DNA of 64,000 nucleotides from Streptomyces longhuiensis (GTDB lineage Bacteria; Actinomycetota; Actinomycetes; Streptomycetales; Streptomycetaceae): NCBI RefSeq assembly GCF_020616555.1, contig NZ_CP085173.1, positions 9,502,001 to 9,566,000 of the forward strand, read 5' to 3'. Shown piece by piece: positions 52,996 to 62,345 of this stretch (position 1 is its first letter; each line of letters starts with the position of its first letter). The notes under the pieces were generated by a model. It saw only the letters and a program-made list of their open reading frames with translations, ran no database searches and was not told where the DNA came from. The position numbers and the translations under genes were made by a program.

Positions 52996-53950
52996 CCGAG
53001 TAGATCGCCGGCAGGGCTGGTTGCTCTGCCTACGCAGCGGTCGTAGCTGACCCCACCACTACGGGGACAGGCTTACTTCGAAGAACACCCGGCGCCGCCT
53101 CCAGCGGGGACACACCGGTGGCGAAGGCACAGTCCCCATTGGCCCATCCCGCATGCGCCCTGGCGGCATGTCACATAACGTCGGCCGTGGGCGACGACAG
53201 GAACGAAGCCCTCGGGGCCCCGCATCAGCGCGTGTGCGGGGCCCTCCCCGTAACTCGGGGTCGGCCGGCCCATGTGCGAGCAGGCTGAGGGTCCGGGCAG
53301 GGGGCTCCTGCCTCGGCTGACGACAGTTGGCGTTCCGATCGTGCTGAGGTGGGCAGACTCAGCGCAGGATGTGCTCGATGGTGAGAGCCAACTGGAAGAA
53401 GTCCTTACGGCTTCTGGAAGCGGGTTGTGTGTTGGGGGCGTACTCCAGGACTGTCCGCGTCTTCTCCCGGTTGTGTCCATGGGTCTTGTAGCTGCGGACC
53501 AGGTGGGCGCGGACGGGTATGTGCAGTCGCGGCGCCACTCCTGGGTCTCGAGGACCTGCACGCAGTCCTGGTCGGTCCCGGGGCCCCGAGGTTGAGCAGG
53601 ACAAGAATCCGGACGTAGCGAGGGAAGAGGACCTGATCGAGGACGGCTTCCGCGGCCTCGCGTGAGGCCGCCTGCGGCGTGTGGGGGAGCACGGCGAGGT
53701 CCAACCCGTCCGGAACGATCCAACTTCATTTCCCCGGACCCATATTGGGCGCCTACCGCGCCTCACCACATAGGGCACGGCCTCAGCCCACGACCAGCTA
53801 CACGCCGATCTGGACGTGGATCACTTCTGGGCTGCGCAGACCACCCGGTGACGCCGAGTCGCGTATAAGATCCGCTCCCGAGATCGGCAACGTGGCCGAG
53901 CCCGGAGGGGACGGCCCGGTGACGGGTCTATGGAGGAGGCTTCGATCCGT
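52996..53950. other. Long stretch with degraded coding sequence
   Basis: About 950 bp with no intact gene. The minus strand shows scraps in changing frames: EAVLDQVLFPRYVRILVLLN, QDCVQVLETQEWRRDCTYPS and KDFFQLALTIEHILR. The order suggests one decayed gene at about 53365-53700, which I cannot name. The right end holds the ribosome binding site of the FG-GAP gene. Confidence 0.35.
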
Positions 53951-55429
53951 ATGTCCATAGCCGAGCAGACCCGGGCGCGCGCCATGGCCGAGCAGGTACG
54001 GATACCCGCCCGGCTCCAAAGCCTGACTGCCTTCCTCTGCACGGCTGCGCTGCTGGCCGCCGGCTGCACGGCAGCGGGGGAGGGGCCGGCGCGAGGTTCC
54101 GTACGTGCCGGTGTGGATGTGACGCCGTCGGGCTGTGTCGCACCTGCCCAGGCCCCCGATGCTGCTGCGCCACCTGTCCGCAAGAAGCCCGTTCCCGTCG
54201 CCGACTTCAACGGCGACAAGCGCGGGGACTTCGCTGTGGAGGGCTGGTATCGCCCGGTGGACGGCGGCAGTTGGCGGCAGAACCGGGCGTATGTCCTCGG
54301 CTCGAAGAGTCCGGTCAAGGCAGCCGATGCCGTATCGCTGAGCCGTGTCTTCCCTGGGATGCAGGACAAGGACGGCAACCCCCGCATCTCGGGTGCGACG
54401 ATCAGCAAGCCGCGCGACCTTGACGGGGACGGGCTCGGCGATCTGGTCTTCAATGACGCCAAGGGGCGACAGTACGTGGTGTGGGGCCATCGCGACGGCA
54501 AGCAACGGGCTACCCGCCTGGACTCGGCAATCCCGCGGCTCAACTCGTCCCCCCTGGGAGATGTCGACGGCGACGGCCATGCCGATCTGGTCGGCAATGC
54601 CGTCGCTGACCGGCCGAAGGCAGGCGGCTGCTCGGTCGTCCTCATGCGGGGCCCGCTCGGCCGGGACGGCAAGCCTGCCGGACTGTCCGGACTCGACCTC
54701 GAGCGCAACGGCACACTTACTGTGCGCACCACCGTGAGCGGCGACTTCACCGGCGACGGACGCACCGACCTCCTGGTGGAGAGCTTGACCGGCGAAGACA
54801 GCATGGAGGGCGACTACCCAGAACCGTCCGACCGCGTCGATCTCTACACCGGGACCGAGCAGGGCCTTGCGTATGCGGGTCGCACCAAGAACATGCCGAC
54901 GCAGCTGACCTCGTCTCTCGTGGCCGACTTCGACGGTGACGGTGCGGACGATCTGTATTTGAAGCCCGAGGACGGCCCGACGGTCCTCTACTACGGCGGT
55001 CCGACTGCGTTTCTCAGCGGACCTCGCAGCGTGCCCATGCCCGGGGGGTGGTTTCCCGCAGCGATCGGTGATGTGAACGGTGACGGTCTGGTCGACGCTC
55101 TGCAGGTGGATACGGGCCGCCACAACCCGGACGGCCAGGTCACCTTGTACGTGGGCGGACCCGAAGGGCTCGCGCTGTCCACCGCCGTGAACCGCGACTC
55201 CGTGGGCCTGAAAGGCGAACCTGGCTTCGAGGTCGACAGCGACCACTTCGGGCGGAGCGTGGCTCTGGTGGATCTCGACGCGGATGGATATGACGACTTG
55301 GTCGCGAGCTACGTGGGATATCACAAACCCCGTGAGGATCAGGGCTATTGGGTCTTCCCCGGCAGCAAGGACGGGCTGTCCGGGAAAGGCGCGTACTTCC
55401 TCAAGACCCACGAGCTCGGTACCGGCTGA
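53951..55429 (+). CDS. FG-GAP/VCBS-repeat lipoprotein
   Basis: The 492-residue lipoprotein has a signal with lipobox LLAAGC (about residue 45). Seven calcium-type FG-GAP/VCBS repeats are spread through the protein: DFNGDKRGD, DLDGDGLGD, DVDGDGHAD, DFTGDGRTD, DFDGDGADD, DVNGDGLVD and DLDADGYDD. They should fold as an integrin-like seven-bladed propeller that binds calcium. ATG 53951 follows GGAGGAGG by 11 bases; an ATG at 53930 overlaps that site. Such proteins are surface-exposed binding modules; ligand unknown. The gene is convergent with a decayed GH15 gene. Confidence 0.82.
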   Translation: MSIAEQTRARAMAEQVRIPARLQSLTAFLCTAALLAAGCTAAGEGPARGSVRAGVDVTPSGCVAPAQAPDAAAPPVRKKPVPVADFNGDKRGDFAVEGWYRPVDGGSWRQNRAYVLGSKSPVKAADAVSLSRVFPGMQDKDGNPRISGATISKPRDLDGDGLGDLVFNDAKGRQYVVWGHRDGKQRATRLDSAIPRLNSSPLGDVDGDGHADLVGNAVADRPKAGGCSVVLMRGPLGRDGKPAGLSGLDLERNGTLTVRTTVSGDFTGDGRTDLLVESLTGEDSMEGDYPEPSDRVDLYTGTEQGLAYAGRTKNMPTQLTSSLVADFDGDGADDLYLKPEDGPTVLYYGGPTAFLSGPRSVPMPGGWFPAAIGDVNGDGLVDALQVDTGRHNPDGQVTLYVGGPEGLALSTAVNRDSVGLKGEPGFEVDSDHFGRSVALVDLDADGYDDLVASYVGYHKPREDQGYWVFPGSKDGLSGKGAYFLKTHELGTG

Positions 55430-55647
55430 GAACTGGCCAGCGTTCCAGGTGAACTGAAGCTTCGGGAGCCGCTGCAGGGCGAGTCGGATGGTGTGCAACG
55501 GGCGATGGTCCTCACACCGGTCTGTGGCGAGGATGCTGTTTCCGCGAACCTGGGCGCGAGGACCCTCTGCACCGGCCGCTCGACGGTTCTGATCGCGCAA
55601 TTGGCGAAGGTGCGAGTGCGCTGGAAGGCACGACTGCATGAGAGGGA

Positions 55648-56125
55648 TCATGGATGTGAGGCGGGGCCATCGGGGCGGGCGTTCTCGGCTCGGTGGATGG
55701 CGCGTGCCGCGTTGATGAGGCCGATGTGACTGAACGCCTGTGGGTAGTTGCCCAAGGCTTCGCCTGTGGCGGAGTCCACTTCCTCGGCGAGTAGACCGAC
55801 GTCGTTGGCGCAGGCCAGCGCGGTTTCGAAGCTGGCGTTGGCTCCACGCGTCGTTGCCGGTGCGGACCGGGGTGCTGCCGCGCCGGCCCGAGAGGTGGGT
55901 GAGGGTGCGTTCGCTGAGGTCCCTTTCACCGCCGATACCGAACATGACCTGGAGGCCGATGCCGCGGTCGAGCTGGGTCGCCGCGGCCTGGGCGAGGAAT
56001 CCGAAGTAGGCGGCCTTCTCCTTCTCGCAGGCCGAGGTGGACAGTGCCTGGAGGGTGAAGCTGGCATCACGGACCCAGGTGTAGCGGTAGTCCCAGTTGC
56101 GGTCAGCCCCGACCGATCCGACCGA
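55648..56125 (-). pseudogene. GH15 glucoamylase-like gene with large internal deletion
   Basis: Minus-strand pieces match GH15 glucoamylase/trehalase-type proteins. ADRNWDYRYTWVRDASFTLQ (about 56115-56055) is followed by FGFLAQAAATQLDRGIGLQV, MFGIGGERDLSERTLTHLSG and YRGS-type SGRRGSTPVRTGND. The frame then shifts and jumps to ASFETALACANDVGLLAEEV and LGNYPQAFSHIGLINAARAI, which belong to the C-terminus. The catalytic middle (roughly 200 residues) and the N-terminal domain are absent. The two ends are well kept, so the deletion is probably recent. The bases 55430-55647 to the left show no gene. Confidence 0.72.
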
Positions 56126-56188
56126 TCCGCCTGTCCCGCCGGGTGGGGGCCGAAGTCCCCCGTACGGCCGCGGGCATCTCGCCGCCCC

Positions 56189-56758
56189 TCACGGCGACGG
56201 CTCTGGGGCCGGCCCGCTCTTGTCCGGCTTACGCAGATCTACGCGCGGGCGGGGCGCGGGCGGGGGCTGCTTCCGAGAGCGGGACCGCCGCATGCGGATC
56301 AGCAGGGCCACGGCGGAAAGGGCGAAGAAGACGGCGGTGATGAGCAGCCAGCGGCCGAGGAACACGTCGGCGGAGAGCGTGGTGTACAGGGTGAAGCGGT
56401 GGCTGACCCGCCCCAGGATCAGCGGAAAGTACGTCAGGAGCAGGACGCCGGAGAGGAAGACCGGAACCCGGATGTAGTTGATCCACCCCTGGCTCGGGTG
56501 GGTGGTTGCGGCTCCGTTGGAGTCGACAGGTTCACGACGCTCGCCGAGGACGGTCTGAGCCGCACGATCGGTCACCGTGTACAGGGGGAGCAGCACCAGG
56601 TCGTGCAGGAGCGCGGCGCCGACGAACCAGATGACGATCCTCCAGGGCTCGCCGTCGCTCAGCAGCCGCACACCGGCGTAGCCGGTCAGGGCGAACGAGC
56701 AGAGCACCAGCAGCAGATGCAGCGGCGAGGCCCCGTAGACCGTGCGGAAGCGTTTCAC
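56189..56758 (-). CDS. Small membrane protein paired with the molybdo-oxidoreductase
   Basis: The 189-residue protein has about four membrane helices (residues 11-30, 38-58, 97-118 and 133-153) and an Arg/Pro-rich tail (RMRRSRSRKQPPPAPRPRV). GTG 56758 overlaps the stop of the oxidoreductase gene as GTGA, so the two are co-translated. It has no known domain that I can name; a role as electron-transfer partner or membrane subunit is inferred only from the pairing. Confidence 0.6.
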   Translation of the reverse strand: MKRFRTVYGASPLHLLLVLCSFALTGYAGVRLLSDGEPWRIVIWFVGAALLHDLVLLPLYTVTDRAAQTVLGERREPVDSNGAATTHPSQGWINYIRVPVFLSGVLLLTYFPLILGRVSHRFTLYTTLSADVFLGRWLLITAVFFALSAVALLIRMRRSRSRKQPPPAPRPRVDLRKPDKSGPAPEPSP

Positions 56759-58248
56759 GCGTTCTCCCCGAAGGTCAGCCGCGTGACCCACTTGGTGTTG
56801 TGGACACCCGGGTTGGCCGGGACGATGATCCGCGCGGGGTAGCCGTGGTCCGGAGACAGATCGGCCCCGTTGACCCGCAGCGCCAGCAACGAGCGCGGGT
56901 CCCTGACCTGGTTGTCACGCAACGTCGTCGAACGGAACGACCCCGCCCGCTGGGCGGACTGGACGAACACGCCCGGCGCTTCTCCCGTGAATCCGACCAG
57001 GGCCGCCAGGTCCGCGAGGCGTACTCCGCTCCACTCCTGGTCCTCGGTGGACCACCCCTCCACACAGGCGATCGGCAACGCGGCCCGGTGCTGCGGCAGC
57101 GCCAGAACCTGATCACGAGTCAAGATCTGCTTCCGGCCGGGTCCCCGCACGACGAGACGCCAGGCCGACCCCACATCCCGCGCCCTGATACCCACCCCGA
57201 CAGCGGTCTTGTTGATCTGGAACCCGTTGGGGCCCGGCCCGGGGTCCTGCCCGCGCGGCGCGAGCAGCGCGGTGGGCCGCATCCATCCCCCGATGCTCTG
57301 TCCCGCTGTCACGCCGAGCAGGACGAGGGAGCCTGCCCCCACCATGCCCAGCGCGCCTCGGCGTGACATGGTCGGGGCGGCAGGGCGTGGGGTGACCAGG
57401 TCCGTAAGGTCGGACGGATCCCCCTTCACGGCTCCGACAGGCCTGCGCAGTTCCTCGCGAAGAGTGCCGCTGCGCAGCATCCGGACCATGAGCGGGATGC
57501 GGAAGGCGACATGGACGACGAAGGCACCGATGAAGATCCAGGCACCGTAGAAGTGAAGGGGGTAGAACGAGCCGGGGAAAATGTAGTCCAACTGGATGTT
57601 CAGCACGCCGGTCGCGAACTCGAAGAGCACGCCTCCCACGAGCAGCAGCACCGAGATCCGTTCGAGTGCGTGGCCGGCCGACTTGACCGGGGGCCATGAG
57701 AACAGCTTGGGGATCACCGACCACAGCTTCGCCAGCAGCACCGGGATCAGGACGATGCCGAGCGTGACGTGGACGCCCTGGGTGAGCCGGTACAGCCAAT
57801 AGGGGTGTGTGGGCCAGGAGAACAGATAGAAGCCGAGCCAGCCCCGGTCCGGGGTCTTGTCGTTGGCGCCGAGATCCGGGTTGTACGCGGCGTACGAGAG
57901 CAGTCCCGTCACGAACATCAAGACGATGCCCGCCAGCAGTACCGCCCCGAGTACGGACGTCAGCCAGGGCCCGCGCAGCGGACTGCGCCAGAAGCCCCGG
58001 CGGGTCGGGCCCACCGGCGGTCCATCCCGCAGAAGGTCTGAGAGCGCAGGCTTGCGTTCTGCCGACTGCTTGAGCGACGGACTGGTCTGGCCGGGAGCCG
58101 GCTGGGTGCCGACCGGGTGAGTGTCTTCCGATGGCGCCGGACGGGCTGTGCCGGGTTGATCCGAGGCGTCGAGCGGTTCGGTCCCATGGTGCGGCTCGGA
58201 TGCTCCATCGTCACGGGGGTTCCCGTCACCCGCCTGCTGGTCGCCCAT
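56755..58248 (-). CDS. Cytochrome b-type membrane domain fused to sulfite-oxidase-type molybdoenzyme
   Basis: The 497-residue fusion starts at ATG 58248 after GGGAGAGG. A Pro/acidic N-terminus is followed by a membrane part (about 95-270) with about five helices and several helix-borne His residues (GVHVTLGIVLIPVLLAKLWS, LHFYGAWIFIGAFVVHVAFR), as in cytochrome b561-like proteins. After a hydrophobic segment near 320 comes a sulfite-oxidase-type molybdopterin domain (about 345-497), with the Mo-ligand Cys in PIACVEGWSTEDQEWSGVRL and the GYPARIIVPANPGVHNTKWV end. Electrons could pass between heme and molybdenum within one chain. The substrate is not known. Confidence 0.8.
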   Translation of the reverse strand: MGDQQAGDGNPRDDGASEPHHGTEPLDASDQPGTARPAPSEDTHPVGTQPAPGQTSPSLKQSAERKPALSDLLRDGPPVGPTRRGFWRSPLRGPWLTSVLGAVLLAGIVLMFVTGLLSYAAYNPDLGANDKTPDRGWLGFYLFSWPTHPYWLYRLTQGVHVTLGIVLIPVLLAKLWSVIPKLFSWPPVKSAGHALERISVLLLVGGVLFEFATGVLNIQLDYIFPGSFYPLHFYGAWIFIGAFVVHVAFRIPLMVRMLRSGTLREELRRPVGAVKGDPSDLTDLVTPRPAAPTMSRRGALGMVGAGSLVLLGVTAGQSIGGWMRPTALLAPRGQDPGPGPNGFQINKTAVGVGIRARDVGSAWRLVVRGPGRKQILTRDQVLALPQHRAALPIACVEGWSTEDQEWSGVRLADLAALVGFTGEAPGVFVQSAQRAGSFRSTTLRDNQVRDPRSLLALRVNGADLSPDHGYPARIIVPANPGVHNTKWVTRLTFGENA

Positions 58249-58674
58249 GAGACCTCTCCCGAATCGGCCTTTTAGTAATATAACGACAAGAATAGGAGCA
58301 TAGTGTTGCCGCTTTGAAGCTCCGGAAGCAGGTTGGGCGAGTTTGTGTCCGACACGGTCTCTCAGCCGGCGCACTCCGTTCCCAGGCAGCATTGCTGGCG
58401 AGCGAGACCACCGCGGCGGACGCGACCACTGCTGGGCCAACCACCGGTGCGGGCCCGGCACCATGGCACTTGGGGCCAGGCGCGCGGTCCGTCGTGGGCC
58501 CACGGTCGGCGCGGAGGCTGGAAGCACGACTGCGGCAACGCCACGACCACCTCAGGCAACTCCGGCCGTACCGAAGACACCGGCAACGCCTCGAACGAGT
58601 TGGCGACCTCAGGTGGTCACCATGCCCGCGGCGGCGATGCCGGCCACGCGAATGCTTGGGGGATAAGCCATGTA
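58249..58674. other. AT-rich promoter region and Asn/Gly-rich coding scrap
   Basis: Bases 58268-58305 are strikingly AT-rich for this genome (AGTAATATAACGACAAGAAT) and probably form the promoter of the oxidoreductase gene. To the right, a plus-strand frame reads GNATTTSGNSGRTEDTGNAS and GGHHARGGDAGHANAWG, reminiscent of small secreted Gly/Asn-rich actinobacterial proteins. Its start region is broken, so I regard it as decayed. Confidence 0.4.
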
Positions 58675-58747
58675 CTGGGTCACGCCGCCTGACCCAGCAG
58701 TTCACCTTCAGCATTGAGGCTCCGAAGACTTTGCGGTCTTCGAGGCC
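58675..58747. terminator. Two adjacent hairpins before the PNPOx-like gene end
   Basis: CTGGGTCA pairs with TGACCCAG (58675-58697), and GGCTCCGAAGAC pairs with GTCTTCGAGGCC at 10 of 12 positions (58718-58747). The second lies 59 bp past the stop of the minus-strand gene at 58806 and probably ends it. Confidence 0.5.
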
Positions 58748-58805
58748 CTTTCATATTTCAGCTGTGGATCGTGATCGTCGAGAGGCGCGTCGGCGAGGGA
58801 GGCCG

Positions 58806-59267
58806 CTAATCCAGCCACATCCCGTCGCGCATGATGACTCTCCCGCGTAGTTCTGGCTCGCCGCGCCAAGCGCGCACAGTCCTCGGGACCACGCGGATAT
58901 ACAGAAAGGAACCCTCTTCCACGCGTGGGTCCCACCCGAACTTGTCGGTGAACGCCTCCGCTGCGCCGCCGGGCACCTCCTGATCAGGGAAGCACTCCGC
59001 CTCGCCCTGGAGGAGCACCACGTCGAAGGTGTCCGGTAGCGACAGGCGCACGCGCGGCTCTTCACGGACGTTGCGCGCAGTCACGGAAGAGGCGCTGGTG
59101 CACATCCACACTGCTCGCCCATCCCACAAGAACCACAGCGGCACCTGGTGCGGCCCGTGATCAGGGTGAGCCGTCGACACCCATACATCCCGCTCGGCAA
59201 CGAGCCGTTCCAGAGTGTCGCGTATACGCTCCGCCATCTGGCGACGAACGATTCCGGTGCTCTCCAT
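58806..59267 (-). CDS. PNPOx-like FMN/F420-binding split-barrel protein
   Basis: The 153-residue protein belongs to the pyridoxamine phosphate oxidase-like split barrels. ERDVWVSTAHPDHGPHQVPL and WFLWDGRAVWMCTSASSVTA form the cofactor-binding strands, and RNVREEPRVRLSLPDTFDVV with LLQGEAECF completes the barrel. In actinobacteria such proteins bind F420 or FMN and reduce small molecules. ATG 59267 is preceded by TAGGGT at 8 bases; the palindrome AGGGTCGACCCT (59269-59280) touches the start and may be an operator. Confidence 0.72.
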   Translation of the reverse strand: MESTGIVRRQMAERIRDTLERLVAERDVWVSTAHPDHGPHQVPLWFLWDGRAVWMCTSASSVTARNVREEPRVRLSLPDTFDVVLLQGEAECFPDQEVPGGAAEAFTDKFGWDPRVEEGSFLYIRVVPRTVRAWRGEPELRGRVIMRDGMWLD

Positions 59268-59944
59268 GAGGGTCGACCCTAGCCACGTAGGCACGAAGCG
59301 CGCCTGAGGCGCAGGTCCTACTCCCAGCGACGGATGACCCGTCAGCATTTGGCTCGAGGCGACCAAGGTCGGTGCTCAAAGTGGCCGGCGGAAGCGCTCA
59401 GTCATACCTGTCTCCAGCAATTGCCGGCGCCTGATCGCGACTGGTGGGTGCGGCGCCAGGCGGACCAGCTGAGCCGGTGAGCTGGGCCAGTGACTGGTCC
59501 AGCCCCGTTGGACGGGCCGTTGGAGCCGGCCGCACCGAGCACCAGGGAGCCCTGCTGAGGGAGATGAAGCCCGACCTAGGCTCGCCTAGAGGTGAGGGCG
59601 TCGGGCCGCCTGGAGCGATTGGCCCTTGGCCGGCCCCGCTTGCGACGACTCTTCTACAGCCACACGCTGTCCATGACGCCCCTTGTGTTCGCTCCGCTTT
59701 GGCCAAGTCACGCGGTTCCGACGGCGTCGTTCGAAGCTGCCCCTTGGGGAACACGGAGCTGCGCGACACGGCGATGGGAGGCGGTGACACACAGGTGGAC
59801 GACCGTTCGCGACCCGCTGCCGGTCGCGGTGGGCGACGGCTGCGGCATGTCGTGCTGGGGAGCCGGCCCGCCCGCGGGGCGAGGGCGCAGTCACGGTCCC
59901 ATACGGCTGGGACCACGCTGCGGCGCGCCGGGGACCACGACGGC
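59268..59944. other. Long intergenic stretch, possible extension of the transporter gene
   Basis: I see no separate gene in these 677 bp. The frame of the AI-2E transporter stays open leftward to 59444. A GTG at 59795 after GGGAGG (13 bases away) would add 50 Arg-rich residues to that protein, so the last part may be coding. Confidence 0.35.
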
Positions 59945-61015
59945 GTGACTGTGAACCGCGGGCTGCGTGTGGCGGCGGCGTACGCATGGCGGCTGCTTTT
60001 GCTCGGGGTTGCCGTGTACGCGGTTTTCACGATCCTGGGGCGGTTGCAGCTGGTCGGTGTGGCGCTGTTCCTCGCATTCGTCGTGACCTCGGTGCTGCGT
60101 CCGCTCGCCGATCTGCTGGCGCGGCGTCTGCCGAGGGCCGCGGCAGTTGCGTTGAGCGTGGTCGGGAGCCTGATCGTCGTGCTGGGGCTGCTGGTGCTGG
60201 TCGGCGGACTGATCGCGAAGGAATCGACACAGCTGGGGCAGGAATTCTCCGGGGGCGTCGGGCGGATCCAACGGTGGCTGGAGGGTGCCCCCTTCCACGT
60301 GAACCACGCAGTGCTCTCGGATCTGCAGGGCAAGGTGTCCACGTTCGTCTCGCAGCACCGTTCGGAACTCATCAGCAGAGCGCTGAGCGGCGCCGGGCGG
60401 CTGGTGGAAGTCCTCACCGCAGGGGCGCTCGCCCTGTTCTGTTCCTTCTTCTTCATGCATTCCGGGGACAAGTACTGGTACTGGTTCCAGGATCTGCTGC
60501 CGGAGGGCGCTCGGGACATCTGGGGCCGCGCGGGACGGACGGCGTGGCGCACCTTCGCCGGGTACACGCGGGGCATCATCATCGTGGCCGCATCCAACGC
60601 CGTGTTGGTCGGGATCGCGCTGTTCGCGCTGCGCGTGCCGCTGGCCCTGCCGCTGATGCTGCTGGAGTTCTTCGCCGCCTTCATCCCGCTGGTGGGCTCC
60701 CCCATCGCACTGGCCGTGGCCACGGTCGTCGCCCTGGCCACGCGGGGCCCGGTCATCGCGATCGTGGTCCTCGCCCTGATCGTGGTCGTCGGCCAGATCG
60801 AAGGCCACGTACTGCATCCACTGGTCCTGGGCTGGGCCGTGCGGCTGCACCCCGTGGTGGTGGCTCTCTCCGTCATCGCCGGAAGCATCCTGGCCGGAGT
60901 GATCGGCGCGGTCGTGTCCGTCCCCATGGTGTCGGTCGCCTGGTCCGTACTCAGCGAACTCCGCGCCCCACGTACGCGGCCCGAGCCGGACCACCCCGGA
61001 CGCTCACCGGACTGA
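59945..61015 (+). CDS. AI-2E family transporter (UPF0118)
   Basis: The 356-residue membrane protein has about eight helices in the AI-2E/PerM arrangement: a three-helix start (WRLLLLGVAVYAVFTILGRL, VALFLAFVVTSVLRPLADLL, VALSVVGSLIVVLGLLVLVG), a large soluble loop (about 95-160), then FFFMHSGDKYWYWFQDLLPE and the conserved RGIIIVAASNAVLVGIALFA and EFFAAFIPLVGSPIALAVAT. Family members export signals or act in Na+/H+ exchange; substrate here is unknown. The start is uncertain: GTG 59945 follows GGGGA; GTG 59795 would give 406 residues, close to other actinobacterial members. Confidence 0.8.
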   Translation: MTVNRGLRVAAAYAWRLLLLGVAVYAVFTILGRLQLVGVALFLAFVVTSVLRPLADLLARRLPRAAAVALSVVGSLIVVLGLLVLVGGLIAKESTQLGQEFSGGVGRIQRWLEGAPFHVNHAVLSDLQGKVSTFVSQHRSELISRALSGAGRLVEVLTAGALALFCSFFFMHSGDKYWYWFQDLLPEGARDIWGRAGRTAWRTFAGYTRGIIIVAASNAVLVGIALFALRVPLALPLMLLEFFAAFIPLVGSPIALAVATVVALATRGPVIAIVVLALIVVVGQIEGHVLHPLVLGWAVRLHPVVVALSVIAGSILAGVIGAVVSVPMVSVAWSVLSELRAPRTRPEPDHPGRSPD

Positions 61016-61829
61016 CACGCTGAAGCCCGAGAGGCGGCCAAGGGTTTGCCGGGCGCGGCCGCACGTCGGTCCAGTCGCGTCCGGCCGGCGTCCGCGACCG
61101 GCGCACCGCACTGTTCGTGCACGACGTGGGATGGCTCCGGCACCGTCACCCGGCCGACCCCGTGCCCCCACAGGTACCGGAGTTCGCTCGTGCTGCTTCG
61201 GGCTTCAGGCCGATGGTGAAGCGAATCTGATGGTGGTGACGCAGGGAGTCGCAGACTCAGGTCCGGGGCAGCCGGACACCGCAGATACTTGTCTGCGGGC
61301 CGGGTGCTTTGGAGGGGCTGGCCGTGCCGGAGCCGGCCGGTGCTCACACCGGCCGGTTCTGCCGTTCGGTGTACCGGCGGACTGGCGGTATCGGCCTGTG
61401 GAGCGCCGGTCAGGCCAGAACCTGTTCTGGCGCAGTGCGAAGAGGCAGGAAGCCACGGATTCCCCACCCGGAAGCCGTGCCGCATAGCGGCATGGCAACC
61501 GGCGGAGAACACCGGAACCCTTGCCCTTCACGGAGAGGAGCAGGTCAATGGTTTCGGGCCCCCGACGAGACCATCACGCGCAAGTTCCCTCCGTACCGCC
61601 AGTGACAGGCCGTTCGCTGCCGGCGGTGACGTGCTCTGGGGGATGGTCTGGAAAATCGTCGCGTCAGCCCCCATCAGGTAGCTGGCCAGCACTCCCCGGA
61701 CTCTCCCGTCGTTCCGCGAGACCATTCCCAACTGCGCAGATAGCAGTGGGTGACCGCCCGAGATGCAGGGGGTGACGAGGCCTGTTTTTCTGGAGTGGCC
61801 CGCTCTTCCCCATCACCCAAGGAGTGATC
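61016..61829. other. 800-bp stretch without clear genes
   Basis: Frames here lack known domains. A minus-strand frame at 61528-61731 (MGMVSRNDGRVRGVLASYLM onward) has fairly natural composition but no family and no ribosome binding site. The right end holds AAGGAG for the DUF6381 gene. Confidence 0.35.
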
Positions 61830-62018
61830 ATGAGCGCAGCAGGCGAGTCCGGTCGGATCCAGCAGATGCGTGCCAAGGCTAACGACCTCGAGCAGGCCGC
61901 GGAACGCGCCACTGACCCGCAGGAGCGTCAGCGTCTGAAGGACAAGGCCCGCCAGCTCAAGGAGCAGAGCGAGCACGCAGGCGGTACGGGCAAGTCGGAC
62001 ATCGACCCGACGCTGTAG
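61830..62018 (+). CDS. DUF6381 family small helical protein
   Basis: The 62-residue protein begins at ATG 61830, five bases after AAGGAG. It is one long charged helix: SGRIQQMRAKANDLEQAAER, ATDPQERQRLKDKARQLKEQ, and a short tail ending DIDPTL. This matches the small DUF6381 proteins common in Streptomyces, often near stress genes. Function is unknown; a soluble coiled-coil stress protein is plausible. Confidence 0.75.
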   Translation: MSAAGESGRIQQMRAKANDLEQAAERATDPQERQRLKDKARQLKEQSEHAGGTGKSDIDPTL

Positions 62019-62112
62019 TCCCGGTAGTTCCGAGCACAGACACCGGCCGGTGGTCAGTCTCCGTAGCCTTCTGGTACGCGAGAGGCCCCCGGCCGGTCAC
62101 TGCTGTCTCCGC

Positions 62113-62330
62113 TCAGCCGCCCGCGGCCCCGGCAGGCATGTCGGCATGGCACCTCTGACACATTCGGTGAAACCGGGCCGGCTCGCGCAGGGCGAAGTTG
62201 CGCTTGATGTCCTTCTCGAACGCCACGGACGACCCCCACGCTGCGGCCTCGTTACAGGCATGCAGGATTCCTCAAGTGCCGCCGTCTGTATGGGCGTCGG
62301 CAGGAGTTTCACCTGCACCACCAGTTTCAC
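62113..62330 (-). mobile_element. TnpB (IS200/IS605 OrfB) N-terminal remnant
   Basis: From GTG 62330 the minus strand reads VKLVVQVKLLPTPIQTAALE, the classic start of TnpB-type RNA-guided nucleases of IS605 elements. After a frame change it continues NEAAAWGSSVAFEKDIKRNF and ALRE, matching the next part of TnpB, then turns into an unrelated end (HRMCQRCHADMPAGAAGG, stop at 62113). The RuvC and zinc-finger parts are gone. No guide RNA or element ends could be identified. Confidence 0.65.
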
Positions 62331-62345
62331 GGCCGTGACGGTACC

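Noticed and set aside
53798..55945. 715-codon minus-strand frame across the FG-GAP gene
   Set aside because: Only its first 40 codons are real, as part of the GH15 remnant. The rest is antisense to the seven calcium repeats.
58313..58690. Small Gly/Asn-rich secreted protein gene
   Set aside because: The repeat-like part is in a different frame from any plausible signal peptide, so no intact gene can be drawn.
59398..61512. 704-codon minus-strand frame across the AI-2E transporter
   Set aside because: Low-complexity Ser/Thr/Arg product with no motif, antisense to a well-supported transporter.
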